Positions 26,302-35,375 are shown, numbered from the stretch's first letter. The stretch: 64,000 nt of DNA from a bacterium (GCA_004172935.1 SDZD01000009.1:101335-165334), one strand, 5' to 3'. The notes: generated by a model not told the origin, from the sequence alone. Made by a program: numbers and translations.

Positions 26302-27273
26302 TCATTTTTCCCACAGCGGCATCATCTCGGCGGAGCCGAAAACGCCATAGATGCCACGTTCGCGCAGCCAGTGGGCGCGCGATAGGTAGCCCAGAGCGGT
26401 TCCGCACACGTTGGCAGCCATCGTTGTTTCGTCGCCCAGAATGAACTGGTGGACGCTGCGCTGGCCGTCGAAAGTGATACCTGTGAGAGTCATAGTGGTG
26501 GAAACCGGCTTTTGCGCGCGGCGCGTGTCCATCACTCCGCCCACTGTGACCTGATCGCGCTCGCATACGCCCGCGCGTTCCAACATCACGTCATCGGCGT
26601 GTTCCATGTTGTACAGCGTCAAGCGTCCGTCGGTCGCATTCAAAAGCTCCTCGACTTCGCCATCGGTGAGAGCTTTGGCGCTATCGACATCGAAGCCGGG
26701 CAAATGGGCGATGTCTTCGCGGATGGTGGCTTTGTAATCATCCCAACGCGCGATGCCGACACCCCACCAAATTTTGACGCTCTCGACTTTCACGAACGAC
26801 TGCGCAGCCAGAGCCGCCGCAGCCGTCAACAGGCCCGGTGTGGCGCCGCAACCGCTCAAGAATGTGCAGTTGTTGTCTTTGAGCAACGGGTCGAGTTCAA
26901 AAATCATTTCCATGGCGCGCGTGCGCTTCAAAGCATCGACGAGCGCGCCCTGAAAGCCACCTTCAACGAAGCGTTGCACAACACAGGGAATGAAGTCGTT
27001 CGGGAGGTTCGGCAACGCGATAAACACGCCATCGTATTCATCCTTGAGGTTGATGATTTCACCAATGGAATCGTTGGAGCGCTCGCCGTCGCTCAGTTGC
27101 GAAACGGAGCCGCCCACTTTGACCTGCCCAATTTCTTCGGCATTGAGTCCGTTGCGATTAAAAGCGAAGCCGCCCGCGTCCGCAATAGCCACGAGCGTAT
27201 GCGAGTGTTTTTGCGCGAGAATTTGAGCAGCAGCTTTGCCCAAGCCCCCGGCACCAAGGATTGCAATTTTCAT
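26302..27273 (-). CDS. Saccharopine-dehydrogenase-like NAD(P)-dependent oxidoreductase
   Basis: 323 residues from ATG 27273. The N-terminal Rossmann loop is KIAILGAGGLGKAAAQILA. The segment FLSGCGATPGLLTAAAALA and the YNMEHADDVMLERAGV part recall the saccharopine dehydrogenase/carboxynorspermidine dehydrogenase-like group, including cyanobacterial-type enzymes of polyamine synthesis. An ORF extension to a TTG at 27309 has no conserved residues. No neighbour clarifies its substrate, so only the general reaction class is offered. Confidence 0.65.
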   Translation of the reverse strand: MKIAILGAGGLGKAAAQILAQKHSHTLVAIADAGGFAFNRNGLNAEEIGQVKVGGSVSQLSDGERSNDSIGEIINLKDEYDGVFIALPNLPNDFIPCVVQRFVEGGFQGALVDALKRTRAMEMIFELDPLLKDNNCTFLSGCGATPGLLTAAAALAAQSFVKVESVKIWWGVGIARWDDYKATIREDIAHLPGFDVDSAKALTDGEVEELLNATDGRLTLYNMEHADDVMLERAGVCERDQVTVGGVMDTRRAQKPVSTTMTLTGITFDGQRSVHQFILGDETTMAANVCGTALGYLSRAHWLRERGIYGVFGSAEMMPLWEK

Positions 27274-27653
27274 GATTGTTTCTACCCACCAGTGAACACC
27301 GATGGGCACAGATGACCTCAGAAGATTTTAAAGCCTTGGCGCCAAGCGTGTTTGGGAGGGATGAAATCGCATCAAAAAAAATACAGGGAATCAAAGCGTA
27401 TTTCCTACTGCACAACAGATTATCTCCATTCAACGATAAATCACTCAAATAATCGTCAATAATATGTGATACTTTCTTTCTATTATGTGCCCTGCCACTA
27501 GTATACCTATGGCCTTAAAAAAATTTTTTTTAACTTATGTTAAGGAAGCAAATTTGCGGGGTATAATCACTGTGAACGAGGTCACCGATGTTGTATTAGC
27601 GAGTGACGCGCAGTTAAGCAGTCGATTGATTGCTATCACACACCCACAAAGTC
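27274..27653. promoter_or_regulatory. 380-base divergent regulatory region
   Basis: The only gap over 300 bases. It is AT-rich, with an A7-T8 tract near 27517-27531 that could act as an UP element. A near-consensus -10 lies at 27562-27567, and a GTATAC-centred motif CTAGTATACCTA at 27498-27509. An open frame from 27485 crosses it but lacks coding character and overlaps the promoter. Confidence 0.5.
27562..27567 (+). promoter_or_regulatory. -10 box of the HEVGH-protein gene
   Basis: A perfect TATAAT sits 86 bases before the ATG at 27654. The -35 is weak (TTAAGG at 16 bases), partly offset by the AT-rich tract upstream. The long 5' leader could carry regulation. Confidence 0.5.
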
Positions 27654-29396
27654 ATGAACACAAAAAAGAATCAGGTGCTGTTTCTTCTGGGCTTGCTGCC
27701 GCTTATTGGTACAGCTGCCTATGCCCAAACCGATATCACCGACATAGCGGGAACACAGAGCGCTCAGTACAACGACTCACCAGCGAATGAAACACTCATT
27801 AAGCTGTTCGACAACTCATCGGCGACGAAATATCTCACCTTTCACAACGCAGCATGGGTTCAATATCAAGTCGCGCAGCCTTACATCGTCACCAAATACG
27901 CGCTGACCTCGGCCAACGATTTCGCCGAACGCGACCCGAAAAACTGGACATTGCAAGGCTCGAACAATGGCACCACCTGGACGACCATCAACACCCAGAG
28001 CAACCAGACCTTCACAGCTCGCTTTCAACGCAAAGAGTACACCTTCACCAACACGACGGCCTACACCTACTATCGCCTCAACATGACCGCCAGCAGCGGC
28101 ACGACGCTTCAAGCCGCTGAACTGGAAATCTACGGCACGCTACCAGTCGTAGACATCACCAACTTGGCAGGAATAGTGACCGGACAATACGACTACACCC
28201 AGTCGGGTTCGGGCGAGGGAGTGGAAAAAGTTGTCGATAACTCGGCGGCAACCAAATACCTCACCTTCCACGATCAAGCGTGGATTCAGTGGCAAGCGGG
28301 TAACTCTTCGGTCGTCACCAAATACTCCATCACCTCAGCCAACGATGCCGAAACGCGCGACCCCAAGAACTGGACGCTGCAAGGCTCGAATAACGGCACC
28401 ACGTGGACGACCATCGACACACGGATGAACGAAGACTTCCCCTCGCGTCTACAGCGGCGGGAGTTCACCATCCCCAACACCACAGCCTACACCTACTATC
28501 GCCTGAACATGACCAACAACAGCGATGGCATTTTGCAGTTGGGCGAGTGGGAACTGTTTGGCACGGGTGGCGGCGGCACAATCATCCCTCCAGCGACATG
28601 GCAGGAACACTGGTTCGACCACACCCAACTGCTGACGCGCAAATATTACGACGATGATGTGGTCGTGTACTACGATAACGATGTTGATCCTACGGTGACA
28701 TGGCCATTCCAATTCACGGGTGACGTGTGGCGCTACACCAAGAGCCTTTACGGCAGCTTCGGCCAGGATAAGCGCCTGTACGTTATCTGCCACACCAACA
28801 AGTATTCGGGCGGGCATCCCTCGACTTACTTCGATGCCAGCCACGATTACCGCAACGTCATCGACTGCGGCCCCGGCCCGTGGACGACCTTCGATTACAA
28901 CGCCCTGGCAATCCCAACTCATGAAGTCGGTCACATCGTGGAATTGGGTTCCAAGGGCGCGCACAACTCGCCAGCCTTTGGGCTGTGGGGCGATAGCAAG
29001 TGGATGGAAATCTACATCTACGACGTGTACAAGGGTCTCGGACGCACGGCGGACGCCAACACCTGGTACAACGAGCAAATCAACAAAACCGACTCGTTCC
29101 CCAGAGCCAATACCCGCTGGTTCCGCGACTGGTTCTACCCCATCTACAACCAGTACGGCGGAGCACCAACACTCAACAAATACTTCACCCTGCTCGGCCA
29201 GAATTTCCCTCGTTCCTCGAACGGCGTCGATTACTCCCGCGCCATGAACTGGGGCGAGTTCGTCCATTTCTGGAGCGGCGCCGCCGGGGTTAACCTCAAG
29301 GCGCAGGCCACCACCGCTTTCGGCTGGCCCGCCCAATACGAGACTCAGTTCCAGCAAGCGAAAATCGACTTCCCCAACGTAACCTACACCGGCTAA
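27654..29396 (+). CDS. Secreted protein with two discoidin-like domains and an HExxH metallopeptidase-like domain
   Basis: 580 residues with a signal peptide (to TAAYA, residue 24). Two tandem repeats of about 135 residues (27-160 and 165-305) share LFDNSSATKYLTFH / VVDNSAATKYLTFH, the exactly repeated DPKNWTLQGSNNGTTWTTI and TAYTYYRLNMT. These are F5/8 type C (discoidin, CBM32-like) folds that bind glycans. After a GGGG hinge, the C-terminal domain carries H423-EVG-H427, a zinc-protease signature, with WGDSKWMEIY after it supplying a possible third ligand. Probably a glycan-targeted peptidase. It is related in its catalytic part to the gene at 32101. Confidence 0.82.
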   Translation: MNTKKNQVLFLLGLLPLIGTAAYAQTDITDIAGTQSAQYNDSPANETLIKLFDNSSATKYLTFHNAAWVQYQVAQPYIVTKYALTSANDFAERDPKNWTLQGSNNGTTWTTINTQSNQTFTARFQRKEYTFTNTTAYTYYRLNMTASSGTTLQAAELEIYGTLPVVDITNLAGIVTGQYDYTQSGSGEGVEKVVDNSAATKYLTFHDQAWIQWQAGNSSVVTKYSITSANDAETRDPKNWTLQGSNNGTTWTTIDTRMNEDFPSRLQRREFTIPNTTAYTYYRLNMTNNSDGILQLGEWELFGTGGGGTIIPPATWQEHWFDHTQLLTRKYYDDDVVVYYDNDVDPTVTWPFQFTGDVWRYTKSLYGSFGQDKRLYVICHTNKYSGGHPSTYFDASHDYRNVIDCGPGPWTTFDYNALAIPTHEVGHIVELGSKGAHNSPAFGLWGDSKWMEIYIYDVYKGLGRTADANTWYNEQINKTDSFPRANTRWFRDWFYPIYNQYGGAPTLNKYFTLLGQNFPRSSNGVDYSRAMNWGEFVHFWSGAAGVNLKAQATTAFGWPAQYETQFQQAKIDFPNVTYTG

Positions 29397-29414
29397 AAAC
29401 CGACACGAAACCCC

Positions 29415-29446
29415 AAAAATCCGCCCCCGAATTCGGGGGCGGATTT
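29415..29446. terminator. Bidirectional intrinsic terminator
   Basis: AAAATCCGCCCCCG and CGGGGGCGGATTTT pair perfectly around AATT, with T-runs in both directions. It separates converging genes. Confidence 0.92.
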
Positions 29447-29452
29447 TTTACT

Positions 29453-30517
29453 CTAGGGAGCCTGAAAAACAATCGCCCCAATGTGCCCGCCAAAGCCATA
29501 GTTCAGGCTCAACACGGTGTCCACTGTTTGAACACGCTCAGTGCCTCTCACAAAATCTAGCTCACCGTCGGTTTCTTCTAAACCGAGTGTTGGCGGCAAA
29601 CGCCCCTCTTTCATCGCCAGAATGGAAAGCACAGCCTCGACAGCGCCCGATGCGCCCAACAAATGCCCAGTAAGCGCCTTCGTGGAAGAAACCGCGATCT
29701 GTGGGCCTACAGTTCGCATCAACGCGCGCCCTTCAAGTTCGTCGTTGAGCCGCGTCGCGGTGCCATGTGCGTTGACATAGCCCATCGCCGGATTTCCTGC
29801 TTTGCCCAATGCCTGCTCGATAGCTCGGACGATGGAATCGCCGCTGGGACACATCGAAGTCATATGAGTGGAGTCGCTTCGCATCGAATAACCAGATAGA
29901 CGCGCGTGGATACGTGCCCCGCGCTTATGGGCGTGCGTTTGCGATTCGAGAATCAAGAATCCGCTGCCGGATGCGGCCAGAAAGCCGTCGCGTCTACGGT
30001 CGAACGGCCTCATCACTCCCGATGGTGAGAGGGCGCCCATGTTGCGGTAAGCAGCCAAAATCATCGGATGTTGCGGCGGTTCGCTGCCACCGCACAAAAC
30101 CACATCGGCCTCGCCCGACTCAATCAATCGCGCCCCCAGGATGAGTGCGTGCGCCCCCGAAGCACAGGCAGCAACAGGGCATAGCACTTGGCCGCCCAAA
30201 AAGAAGGTTTCCGCCAGCAAACGCGCGTCATGGTCGGCGAAAAACTCCATGCTTCGGACGCCTTTCACCCAATTCTCGAATGATGTGTAGTGGTTTTTCG
30301 AGACTCCCCACACCACCGAACGGCGCTCGATTTCGTTCAAGAAGGGCGAGTCGAAGAGACCATGACTTTCGCTTCTGATGAGTTGCAGTAAGCCTTTAGA
30401 TTGCGAGGGAATAGAGAGGAAAATTCCCTCACCCAACGATGCCGAACTCCATCCACCGATAATTCCGGTGGCATTGGTCAGCACCGCTCCCAATCCCGTC
30501 ACCACAACCTGTTCCAT
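29453..30517 (-). CDS. Beta-ketoacyl-ACP synthase (FabF-like)
   Basis: A 354-residue condensing enzyme. The Cys-His-His triad is present: C118 (VAACASGAH), H251 (NAHGTAT) and H285 (TKALTGHLLGASG), plus K280. It is about 50 residues shorter than primary FabF (about 410), missing part of the N-terminal lid. It would extend acyl or polyketide chains on ACP. It directly follows a ketoreductase-like SDR, five bases apart. No ACP or other fatty-acid gene is near, so a role in a specialised lipid or polyene pathway is more likely than housekeeping. Confidence 0.88.
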   Translation of the reverse strand: MEQVVVTGLGAVLTNATGIIGGWSSASLGEGIFLSIPSQSKGLLQLIRSESHGLFDSPFLNEIERRSVVWGVSKNHYTSFENWVKGVRSMEFFADHDARLLAETFFLGGQVLCPVAACASGAHALILGARLIESGEADVVLCGGSEPPQHPMILAAYRNMGALSPSGVMRPFDRRRDGFLAASGSGFLILESQTHAHKRGARIHARLSGYSMRSDSTHMTSMCPSGDSIVRAIEQALGKAGNPAMGYVNAHGTATRLNDELEGRALMRTVGPQIAVSSTKALTGHLLGASGAVEAVLSILAMKEGRLPPTLGLEETDGELDFVRGTERVQTVDTVLSLNYGFGGHIGAIVFQAP

Positions 30518-30522
30518 GCCTT

Positions 30523-31236
30523 TTAAATCCGACAGTCGGGCCGCAGAATTTGCCCACTGACATCAGAGTTTGAGGCCAGTAGCCATGTCGTGAACGCCGC
30601 GAAACTTTGCGCCGCATCGTTGTCACGAATTAAATCTTCGCGCTCGCGCCGCAATAGCTCCCGTTTTGCCAACAACTCACCGGCTCCCGGTGCAAACCCT
30701 GGACACAGCACGTTGACCCTGACGCCGCGTTCACGGCCTTCGAACGCCGCCGTTTTCATCAGCCCAAACACGCCCGCTTTGGCCGCAGCATAGGCGCTTT
30801 GGCCTCCATTGCCAATTAACCCAACGCGCGACGATACCAACACCAGTTGCCCACCGCGCGGCAAGTGAGTCAACGCTGCGCGGCACATCAAAAACGACGA
30901 TTGCAGATGCGAGTGCAACACTTTCTCCCATAACAAGGGCGAGGTTTGCAGCATGAGAGCGTTCTGGTTCCAGCCCGCCAGATGCACAATCGCCTCGAAC
31001 TGAAAAGTGGCGAAGATGTCCTCGACTTCGCGCTCATCTGCCGCGTCTCCCTGCCACAACTTGCAACCGGTTTCCATTCCCAGTTGCGCGGCCCTCTCTT
31101 CGTTAGAGCGAAACCACGCCACCACTTCGAAACCCTGCGCGCATAGTTCGCGCGTCAAAGCACTTCCCAATACGCCCGTCCCGCCAGTCACCAGTACCCG
31201 CTTCGATTTTTCGCTGGCGTCGCTGGCCCATTTCAT
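30523..31236 (-). CDS. Short-chain dehydrogenase, FabG-like ketoreductase
   Basis: 237 residues from ATG 31236. NAD(P)-binding motif RVLVTGGTGVLGSALTREL, the NAG-equivalent LAGWN, catalytic Ser (LVSSRVG), Tyr and Lys (SAYAAAKAG) and RVNVLCPGF are all in place. It should reduce a 3-keto group on an acyl carrier. An alternative start at ATG 31269 overlaps the start of the divergent aminotransferase gene by two bases. It is the first gene of the pair with the ketosynthase. Confidence 0.85.
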   Translation of the reverse strand: MKWASDASEKSKRVLVTGGTGVLGSALTRELCAQGFEVVAWFRSNEERAAQLGMETGCKLWQGDAADEREVEDIFATFQFEAIVHLAGWNQNALMLQTSPLLWEKVLHSHLQSSFLMCRAALTHLPRGGQLVLVSSRVGLIGNGGQSAYAAAKAGVFGLMKTAAFEGRERGVRVNVLCPGFAPGAGELLAKRELLRREREDLIRDNDAAQSFAAFTTWLLASNSDVSGQILRPDCRI

Positions 31237-31267
31237 AGTTCCCAGTTTTGCCTTCAAACTCGCGTTC

Positions 31268-32077
31268 ATGGCGATTTGGCATAACGGCAACCTCAGCGAA
31301 ACCGCATCGGTCGATGCCTCCGGCGCGGGCCTCCTGCTCGGCTGGGGCGTGTTCACCACCCTCGGCATCAAAGCGGGGCGCGCGTTATGGCTCGACCAGC
31401 ACCTGCACCGCCTTCGCCGCGACGCCGCGCGTTGCGATGTAACAATCCCCTTTTCAGACACGGAGTTACACGACGCAGTAAGTGCTGTTATCGGCGTCAA
31501 CCACATCAGCGACGGTTTGGCACGCCTCACAGCGACGCGACGCGACGATGGGCGCTGGAACACCGCCCCCGCCAGCGACGTGACGATATTGGCCTTGCAA
31601 TCTTCTCCCGTCAAAATGCGTGGACTCAAAGTGGGCTTTGCCACAGCCCCTTTTCAGGGCGAACTCAGTGGAGTGAAGACAACTTCCTACCTGCCCTACT
31701 TCTGGAGTTGGCAACAGGCCCACAAACAGGGCTTCGATGAGGTGGTGCTACTACACAACGACCTCATCGTCGAAGCCGCCCGCTCTAGCATTTTCTGGGC
31801 GAAAGCTGGTGTGCTGTACACCTCACCACTTTCTCTCGGCGCTCTCGACGGCATTGGGCGCGCCCTCGCTATCAAGTGGGCACAAGAGCAAGGAATCGAA
31901 TTTCGGACTGCCGAAGTTCCGCTTACCGCTCTGCAAAATTGCGACGAAGCCTTCGTGATTTCCGCCGCCACGGGGCCGCGCGCCATCGCGACGCTCTCCA
32001 CGCTTGATGGCGAAACCGCCCTTCCAGAATCTCAACCCATTTTCGAGTCGTCGCGGGCATGGTGGGACGCTCAGTAG
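31268..32077 (+). CDS. Class IV aminotransferase, aminodeoxychorismate lyase-like
   Basis: 269 residues of fold-type IV PLP enzyme. The PLP lysine is K137 (ELSGVKTTSYLPY), and E169 with ARSSIFW matches the cofactor-ring contact of PabC (E. coli K140/E173). PabC makes 4-aminobenzoate and pyruvate from aminodeoxychorismate; branched-chain or D-amino acid aminotransferases share the fold. The motif pattern and short length favour PabC. The upstream open frame back to 31007 is the antisense of the SDR gene, so the ATG at 31268 is used. Start regions of the two divergent genes nearly touch. Confidence 0.82.
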   Translation: MAIWHNGNLSETASVDASGAGLLLGWGVFTTLGIKAGRALWLDQHLHRLRRDAARCDVTIPFSDTELHDAVSAVIGVNHISDGLARLTATRRDDGRWNTAPASDVTILALQSSPVKMRGLKVGFATAPFQGELSGVKTTSYLPYFWSWQQAHKQGFDEVVLLHNDLIVEAARSSIFWAKAGVLYTSPLSLGALDGIGRALAIKWAQEQGIEFRTAEVPLTALQNCDEAFVISAATGPRAIATLSTLDGETALPESQPIFESSRAWWDAQ

Positions 32078-32100
32078 TTCCACCATGCCCAATAAATGGA

Positions 32101-33528
32101 CTATGGGGTTTGGATCACCGAATCGTCCAACGAAGTACCGGAGAGCTTGATTTGATACGGCCACTGCTCGTCGTTTTCATCTTTACCGTCGGTGATATGC
32201 TCCCAGTGTTCGGTGGGGGCGCCACTGACGACCAGCCATAAATAGGCGGTCTTTTCGGGCACGACGAATTTCGCAGTCCCCTCTTTATCCGAGTACATTT
32301 GGCCGTAAACCCGACTGCCATCCTCCTTCGAGGCCAAAAACCCATAGCGCCAGCCCGCTTTGTCGGTGTTGATGGAGCGGAAACCTTCCGTCCCGGCGAT
32401 GCCTTTGAAGTTAAGAGTAACTTCGGTCCCCGCTGCTGGAACTTTCAACTTGATACCGTTGTAGCCGTAGTTCTGCGGGCAGTTGCTTTCGGCGATGCGA
32501 TACCAACCATCTGCAAGCGGGTTGAGCGTGCTGGTGTGTTGGTTGGCGTATTTGCTGGCGACTTTCTCGATGCGCGCCATATCCCACGTGATGAAACGAC
32601 GCGAGGCATCGAAAATCTCATCGTTAAATGCCTTCTGGTCAATTCCGGTCAGACGCTTATAGGCCATCACCGCGTCTTCGCCCTTCTGGGCATTACGCCA
32701 CAACTTGCCCACGAAGTCGATACCGTGTTTATTCGACCAATATTCCAGCACATAGGGCGAATGGTACTGGTTGGTTTCATGGAGAAAAGCGAAGTGCGTC
32801 TTCTTCATGAAGCTAACCAAGTGGTAATTCTCGAAAGTCATCCATTCGGGATACACCTGCCACAGCATGTATTGCGAGGTCATCTCGAATATCGGTTGGC
32901 CCTTGCTACCTCGCGGCGACGAGGTGAACCCCCACGCTCCATTGGCATGAACAAGAGACTGGAAAGAATGGCCTAATTCGTGGGCTAAAGCACCGTAGGG
33001 GGCTTTATTTATTCGTGTGGCGGGCGTCCACAAAATGCCGACTTTACCTTCGCCACCACCAAAAGCGGTGCCCTCTTTACCACCAAAAACGTAGATGAGC
33101 GCCTTGTACTTATCGGTGACCGAGTTGCCTTTATCGACGAATTTGAGCTTATTAACGTAATAGTCGTAGAACCTGTCGCACTCCTTCAACGCGAGGTTAA
33201 TATCGAAGCGTTTGTTCTGTTCTGGGTTAGCTGCAGGGTCGGCTCCATACTCCTTGCTCCAGAAAAGTCCTATATCGTCGGACTCAATCTTTCTTGAGTT
33301 GCTAAATTCGCTGTCGGGGTTGTTGTAATCGTTGCCATCGGGCACCATCCATACCTTGGGCGGAATGAATAATTCCTTTTTTTCTTCAGCCGGAGCGGCA
33401 TAAGCCACCGAAATGGCAAGGCCACACAAAGCCACCACAAATACCGAACTTTTGAAGACAGCAGTGCAATGCCCAGCGCTTTGCCGAGGAGAAATTGCTA
33501 CCCCTCCGATCTGAATGGATTTTATCAT
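32101..33528 (-). CDS. Secreted HExxH metallopeptidase-like protein
   Basis: 475 residues from ATG 33528. An unusually long N-terminal region precedes the hydrophobic core VFVVALCGLAISVAYAA, which is followed by APAEEKK (likely cleavage). The catalytic signature is LAHELGHSFQS (H183/E184/H187), with PIFEMTSQYMLWQ about 35 residues on as likely third-ligand helix. The C-terminal 150 residues form beta domains (EVTLNFKGIAGTEGF; TAYLWLVVSGAPTEHW). It resembles the catalytic part of the protein at 27654 but has no discoidin domains. No exact peptidase family is assigned. Confidence 0.75.
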   Translation of the reverse strand: MIKSIQIGGVAISPRQSAGHCTAVFKSSVFVVALCGLAISVAYAAPAEEKKELFIPPKVWMVPDGNDYNNPDSEFSNSRKIESDDIGLFWSKEYGADPAANPEQNKRFDINLALKECDRFYDYYVNKLKFVDKGNSVTDKYKALIYVFGGKEGTAFGGGEGKVGILWTPATRINKAPYGALAHELGHSFQSLVHANGAWGFTSSPRGSKGQPIFEMTSQYMLWQVYPEWMTFENYHLVSFMKKTHFAFLHETNQYHSPYVLEYWSNKHGIDFVGKLWRNAQKGEDAVMAYKRLTGIDQKAFNDEIFDASRRFITWDMARIEKVASKYANQHTSTLNPLADGWYRIAESNCPQNYGYNGIKLKVPAAGTEVTLNFKGIAGTEGFRSINTDKAGWRYGFLASKEDGSRVYGQMYSDKEGTAKFVVPEKTAYLWLVVSGAPTEHWEHITDGKDENDEQWPYQIKLSGTSLDDSVIQTP

Positions 33529-33551
33529 CGAAATTGCCCAACTACGACACA

Positions 33552-33563
33552 CTGGTATACCAG
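33552..33563. promoter_or_regulatory. Palindrome overlapping a likely promoter (CTGGTATACCAG)
   Basis: A perfect 12-base palindrome lies 24 bases before the peptidase start and 44 bases before the GNAT gene in the other direction. On the minus strand TGGTATACC can serve as an extended -10. The half-site TGGT/ACCA is typical of FadR-subfamily GntR operators. It resembles the site at 5869-5880. Confidence 0.45.
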
Positions 33564-33606
33564 AAGTTGCGGCATATTTTTACCATTTTCCCGCGACATT
33601 GGCGCT

Positions 33607-34227
33607 ATGCTTACTCCCCACAAAGCTATGAAGGATGCGTCCCCCCTCAGAGTTCAGCCCACTCTAATCGGACGAGGCGTTGAACTGCGCCCACTGCAAC
33701 GCCACCATGCCCCGGCGCTCCTGAGTGCGGCGGCGGATGGGCAATTATGGGATTTAAAAGTGACCGTCGTTCCCGGTCCCACCACCATCGACGGTTATAT
33801 CGAAAACGCCTTGACCCAGCAACAAGCCGGGACAGCAATGCCGTTTGTTATCGTCAATCGCGACACGCAGCAGGTCGTGGGAAGCACTCGCTTTTGGAAG
33901 ATCGACTACGCGAACAGAAAACTGGAAATCGGGCACACATGGCTGAGCGCTTCGATGCAACGCTCTGGCATCAACACCGAGGCCAAGTTACTGCTTTTGG
34001 GCCATGCTTTCGAGGTAATGGAGGCCGTTCGAGTCCAGTTCACCACCGACGAACTGAACACTAAATCCAGAGCCGCCATTTTGCGCATCGGCGCCCAACA
34101 GGAGGGCATAATCCGCCACGAACGCATCATGCCCGATGGGCGCAAACGCAACTCGGTGCGTTTCAGCATCATCGACTCCGAATGGCCCGCTGTGAAAGCA
34201 AAACTGCGCCAAATGCTGGAACGATGA
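33607..34227 (+). CDS. GNAT family N-acetyltransferase (RimJ/RimL type)
   Basis: 206 residues from ATG 33607 (a second ATG at 33628 is possible). The N-terminal GRGVELRPLQRHHAPALLSA strand-helix and the IGHTWLSASMQRSGINTEAKLLLLGHAFE segment, with the acetyl-CoA loop at QRSGIN, match Acetyltransf_3 proteins. The C-terminus HERIMPDGRKRNSVRFSIIDSEWP is characteristic of the group. These acetylate ribosomal protein N-termini, amino acids or small molecules; the substrate is unknown. Confidence 0.87.
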   Translation: MLTPHKAMKDASPLRVQPTLIGRGVELRPLQRHHAPALLSAAADGQLWDLKVTVVPGPTTIDGYIENALTQQQAGTAMPFVIVNRDTQQVVGSTRFWKIDYANRKLEIGHTWLSASMQRSGINTEAKLLLLGHAFEVMEAVRVQFTTDELNTKSRAAILRIGAQQEGIIRHERIMPDGRKRNSVRFSIIDSEWPAVKAKLRQMLER

Positions 34228-34240
34228 GGACGTTGATGCG

Positions 34241-34271
34241 AGTGGGGGGCGAACACAAAATCCGCCCCCAC
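34241..34271. terminator. Possible terminator between converging genes
   Basis: GTGGGGG(G)CG and CGCCCCCAC form a nine-base stem with one bulged G between the GNAT and mdh stops. There is no good T-run, so it is a weak call. Confidence 0.35.
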
Positions 34272-34280
34272 ATAAGCCAA

Positions 34281-35267
34281 TTACGACGGCAACAGTTCGC
34301 GCGTCATCTCCAACTCGCTCTGAAGTTCTTCGACTGAAAGATTGAAACGAGCAGACGAGAAATCATCGAGCGGCACATCCTGCACGATCCCAATTTTCCC
34401 GTCCTCGACGCGCGTCGGGAACGAGCAAATCAGCCCTTCCGGCACACCGTAGGAACCATCAGAGAACAACGCCACCGAATGCCAATCGTCGCCCGCAGTT
34501 GGGGTTGTAATCGAAACCACCGAATCGACGATGGCATTAGCGGCACTGCCCGCCGACGAGGCGCCACGCGCCTTAATGACCGAAGTACCGCGCTGTTGCA
34601 CCGTCGGGATGAAGGTGTTTTCCAGCCAGTCGCGGTCAGTGATGGCGTCCGTCGCCGGGGCGCCGTTGATGCGGGCATTCGAGAAATCGGGAAATTGCGT
34701 CGCTGAGTGGTTGCCCCAGATGGTGACTCGGTCGACCTCGTTCACCGTCACACCCGCTTTTTGGGCGAGTTGTGTTTTGGCGCGGTTTTCATCGAGACGT
34801 GTCATGGCGAACCAGCGGTCGGCGGGCACATCGGGGGCATTGCGCTGCGCGATCAGACAATTGGTGTTGCAGGGATTGCCGACCACTAAAACGCGCACAT
34901 CCGAAGCGGCGTTGTTTTGAATCGCCTGTCCCTGTCCGGTGAAAATTTTTCCGTTGATGTGCAACAGGTCTTTGCGCTCGATGTTGGCCGTGCGTGGCAC
35001 CGAACCGACCAGTAGCGCCCAGTTGACGCCGTCGAATCCTTCTTTCAAATCGGCGGTAGCTTTCACTTTGTGCAGCAAGGGGAACGCGCAGTCGTCCAGC
35101 TCCATCATCAGGCCAGTCAGCGATGGCAAAGCCGGTTCGATTTCGATGAGATGGAGGCAAACCGGCTGTTCTGGCCCGAACATTTGCCCCGATGCGATGC
35201 GGAAAACCAGGGCGTATCCGATCTGTCCGCCAGCGCCTGTGAGGGCGACATGAATAGGTTTTTTCAT
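34281..35267 (-). CDS. mdh: Malate dehydrogenase (type 2, about 328 aa)
   Basis: Interconverts malate and oxaloacetate with NAD in the TCA cycle. 328 residues from ATG 35267, the usual size for the cytosolic-type/actinobacterial group. Key parts: NAD loop [38 protein letters not shown] with the substrate arginine, [12 protein letters not shown], the second and third substrate-binding arginines in the [10 protein letters not shown] motif, and the catalytic His in IWGNHSATQ. It transcribes away from the small basic protein gene across a 108-base gap. Confidence 0.96.
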   Translation of the reverse strand: MKKPIHVALTGAGGQIGYALVFRIASGQMFGPEQPVCLHLIEIEPALPSLTGLMMELDDCAFPLLHKVKATADLKEGFDGVNWALLVGSVPRTANIERKDLLHINGKIFTGQGQAIQNNAASDVRVLVVGNPCNTNCLIAQRNAPDVPADRWFAMTRLDENRAKTQLAQKAGVTVNEVDRVTIWGNHSATQFPDFSNARINGAPATDAITDRDWLENTFIPTVQQRGTSVIKARGASSAGSAANAIVDSVVSITTPTAGDDWHSVALFSDGSYGVPEGLICSFPTRVEDGKIGIVQDVPLDDFSSARFNLSVEELQSELEMTRELLPS

Positions 35268-35296
35268 GGTGTCAGAAAGAAATATGTGCAAACCAG

Positions 35297-35325
35297 TTGA
35301 CGCGGGGGCGAAAAACCGCTAATAT
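35297..35325 (+). promoter_or_regulatory. Strong sigma-70-type promoter
   Basis: TTGACG (35297-35302), exactly 17 bases, then TAATAT (35320-35325). This is the cleanest housekeeping promoter in the window. It would start RNA near 35332, about 45 bases before the small basic gene and upstream of the tRNA. Confidence 0.8.
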
Positions 35326-35375
35326 TTTACGGGCCTTTTGCCGAGGGCTTTAACAATTTCTAGGAGATAAATCGA

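Noticed and set aside
27485..27790. A 101-codon frame before the discoidin/HEVGH gene
   Set aside because: It covers the AT-rich promoter with its TATAAT box and has no coding character.
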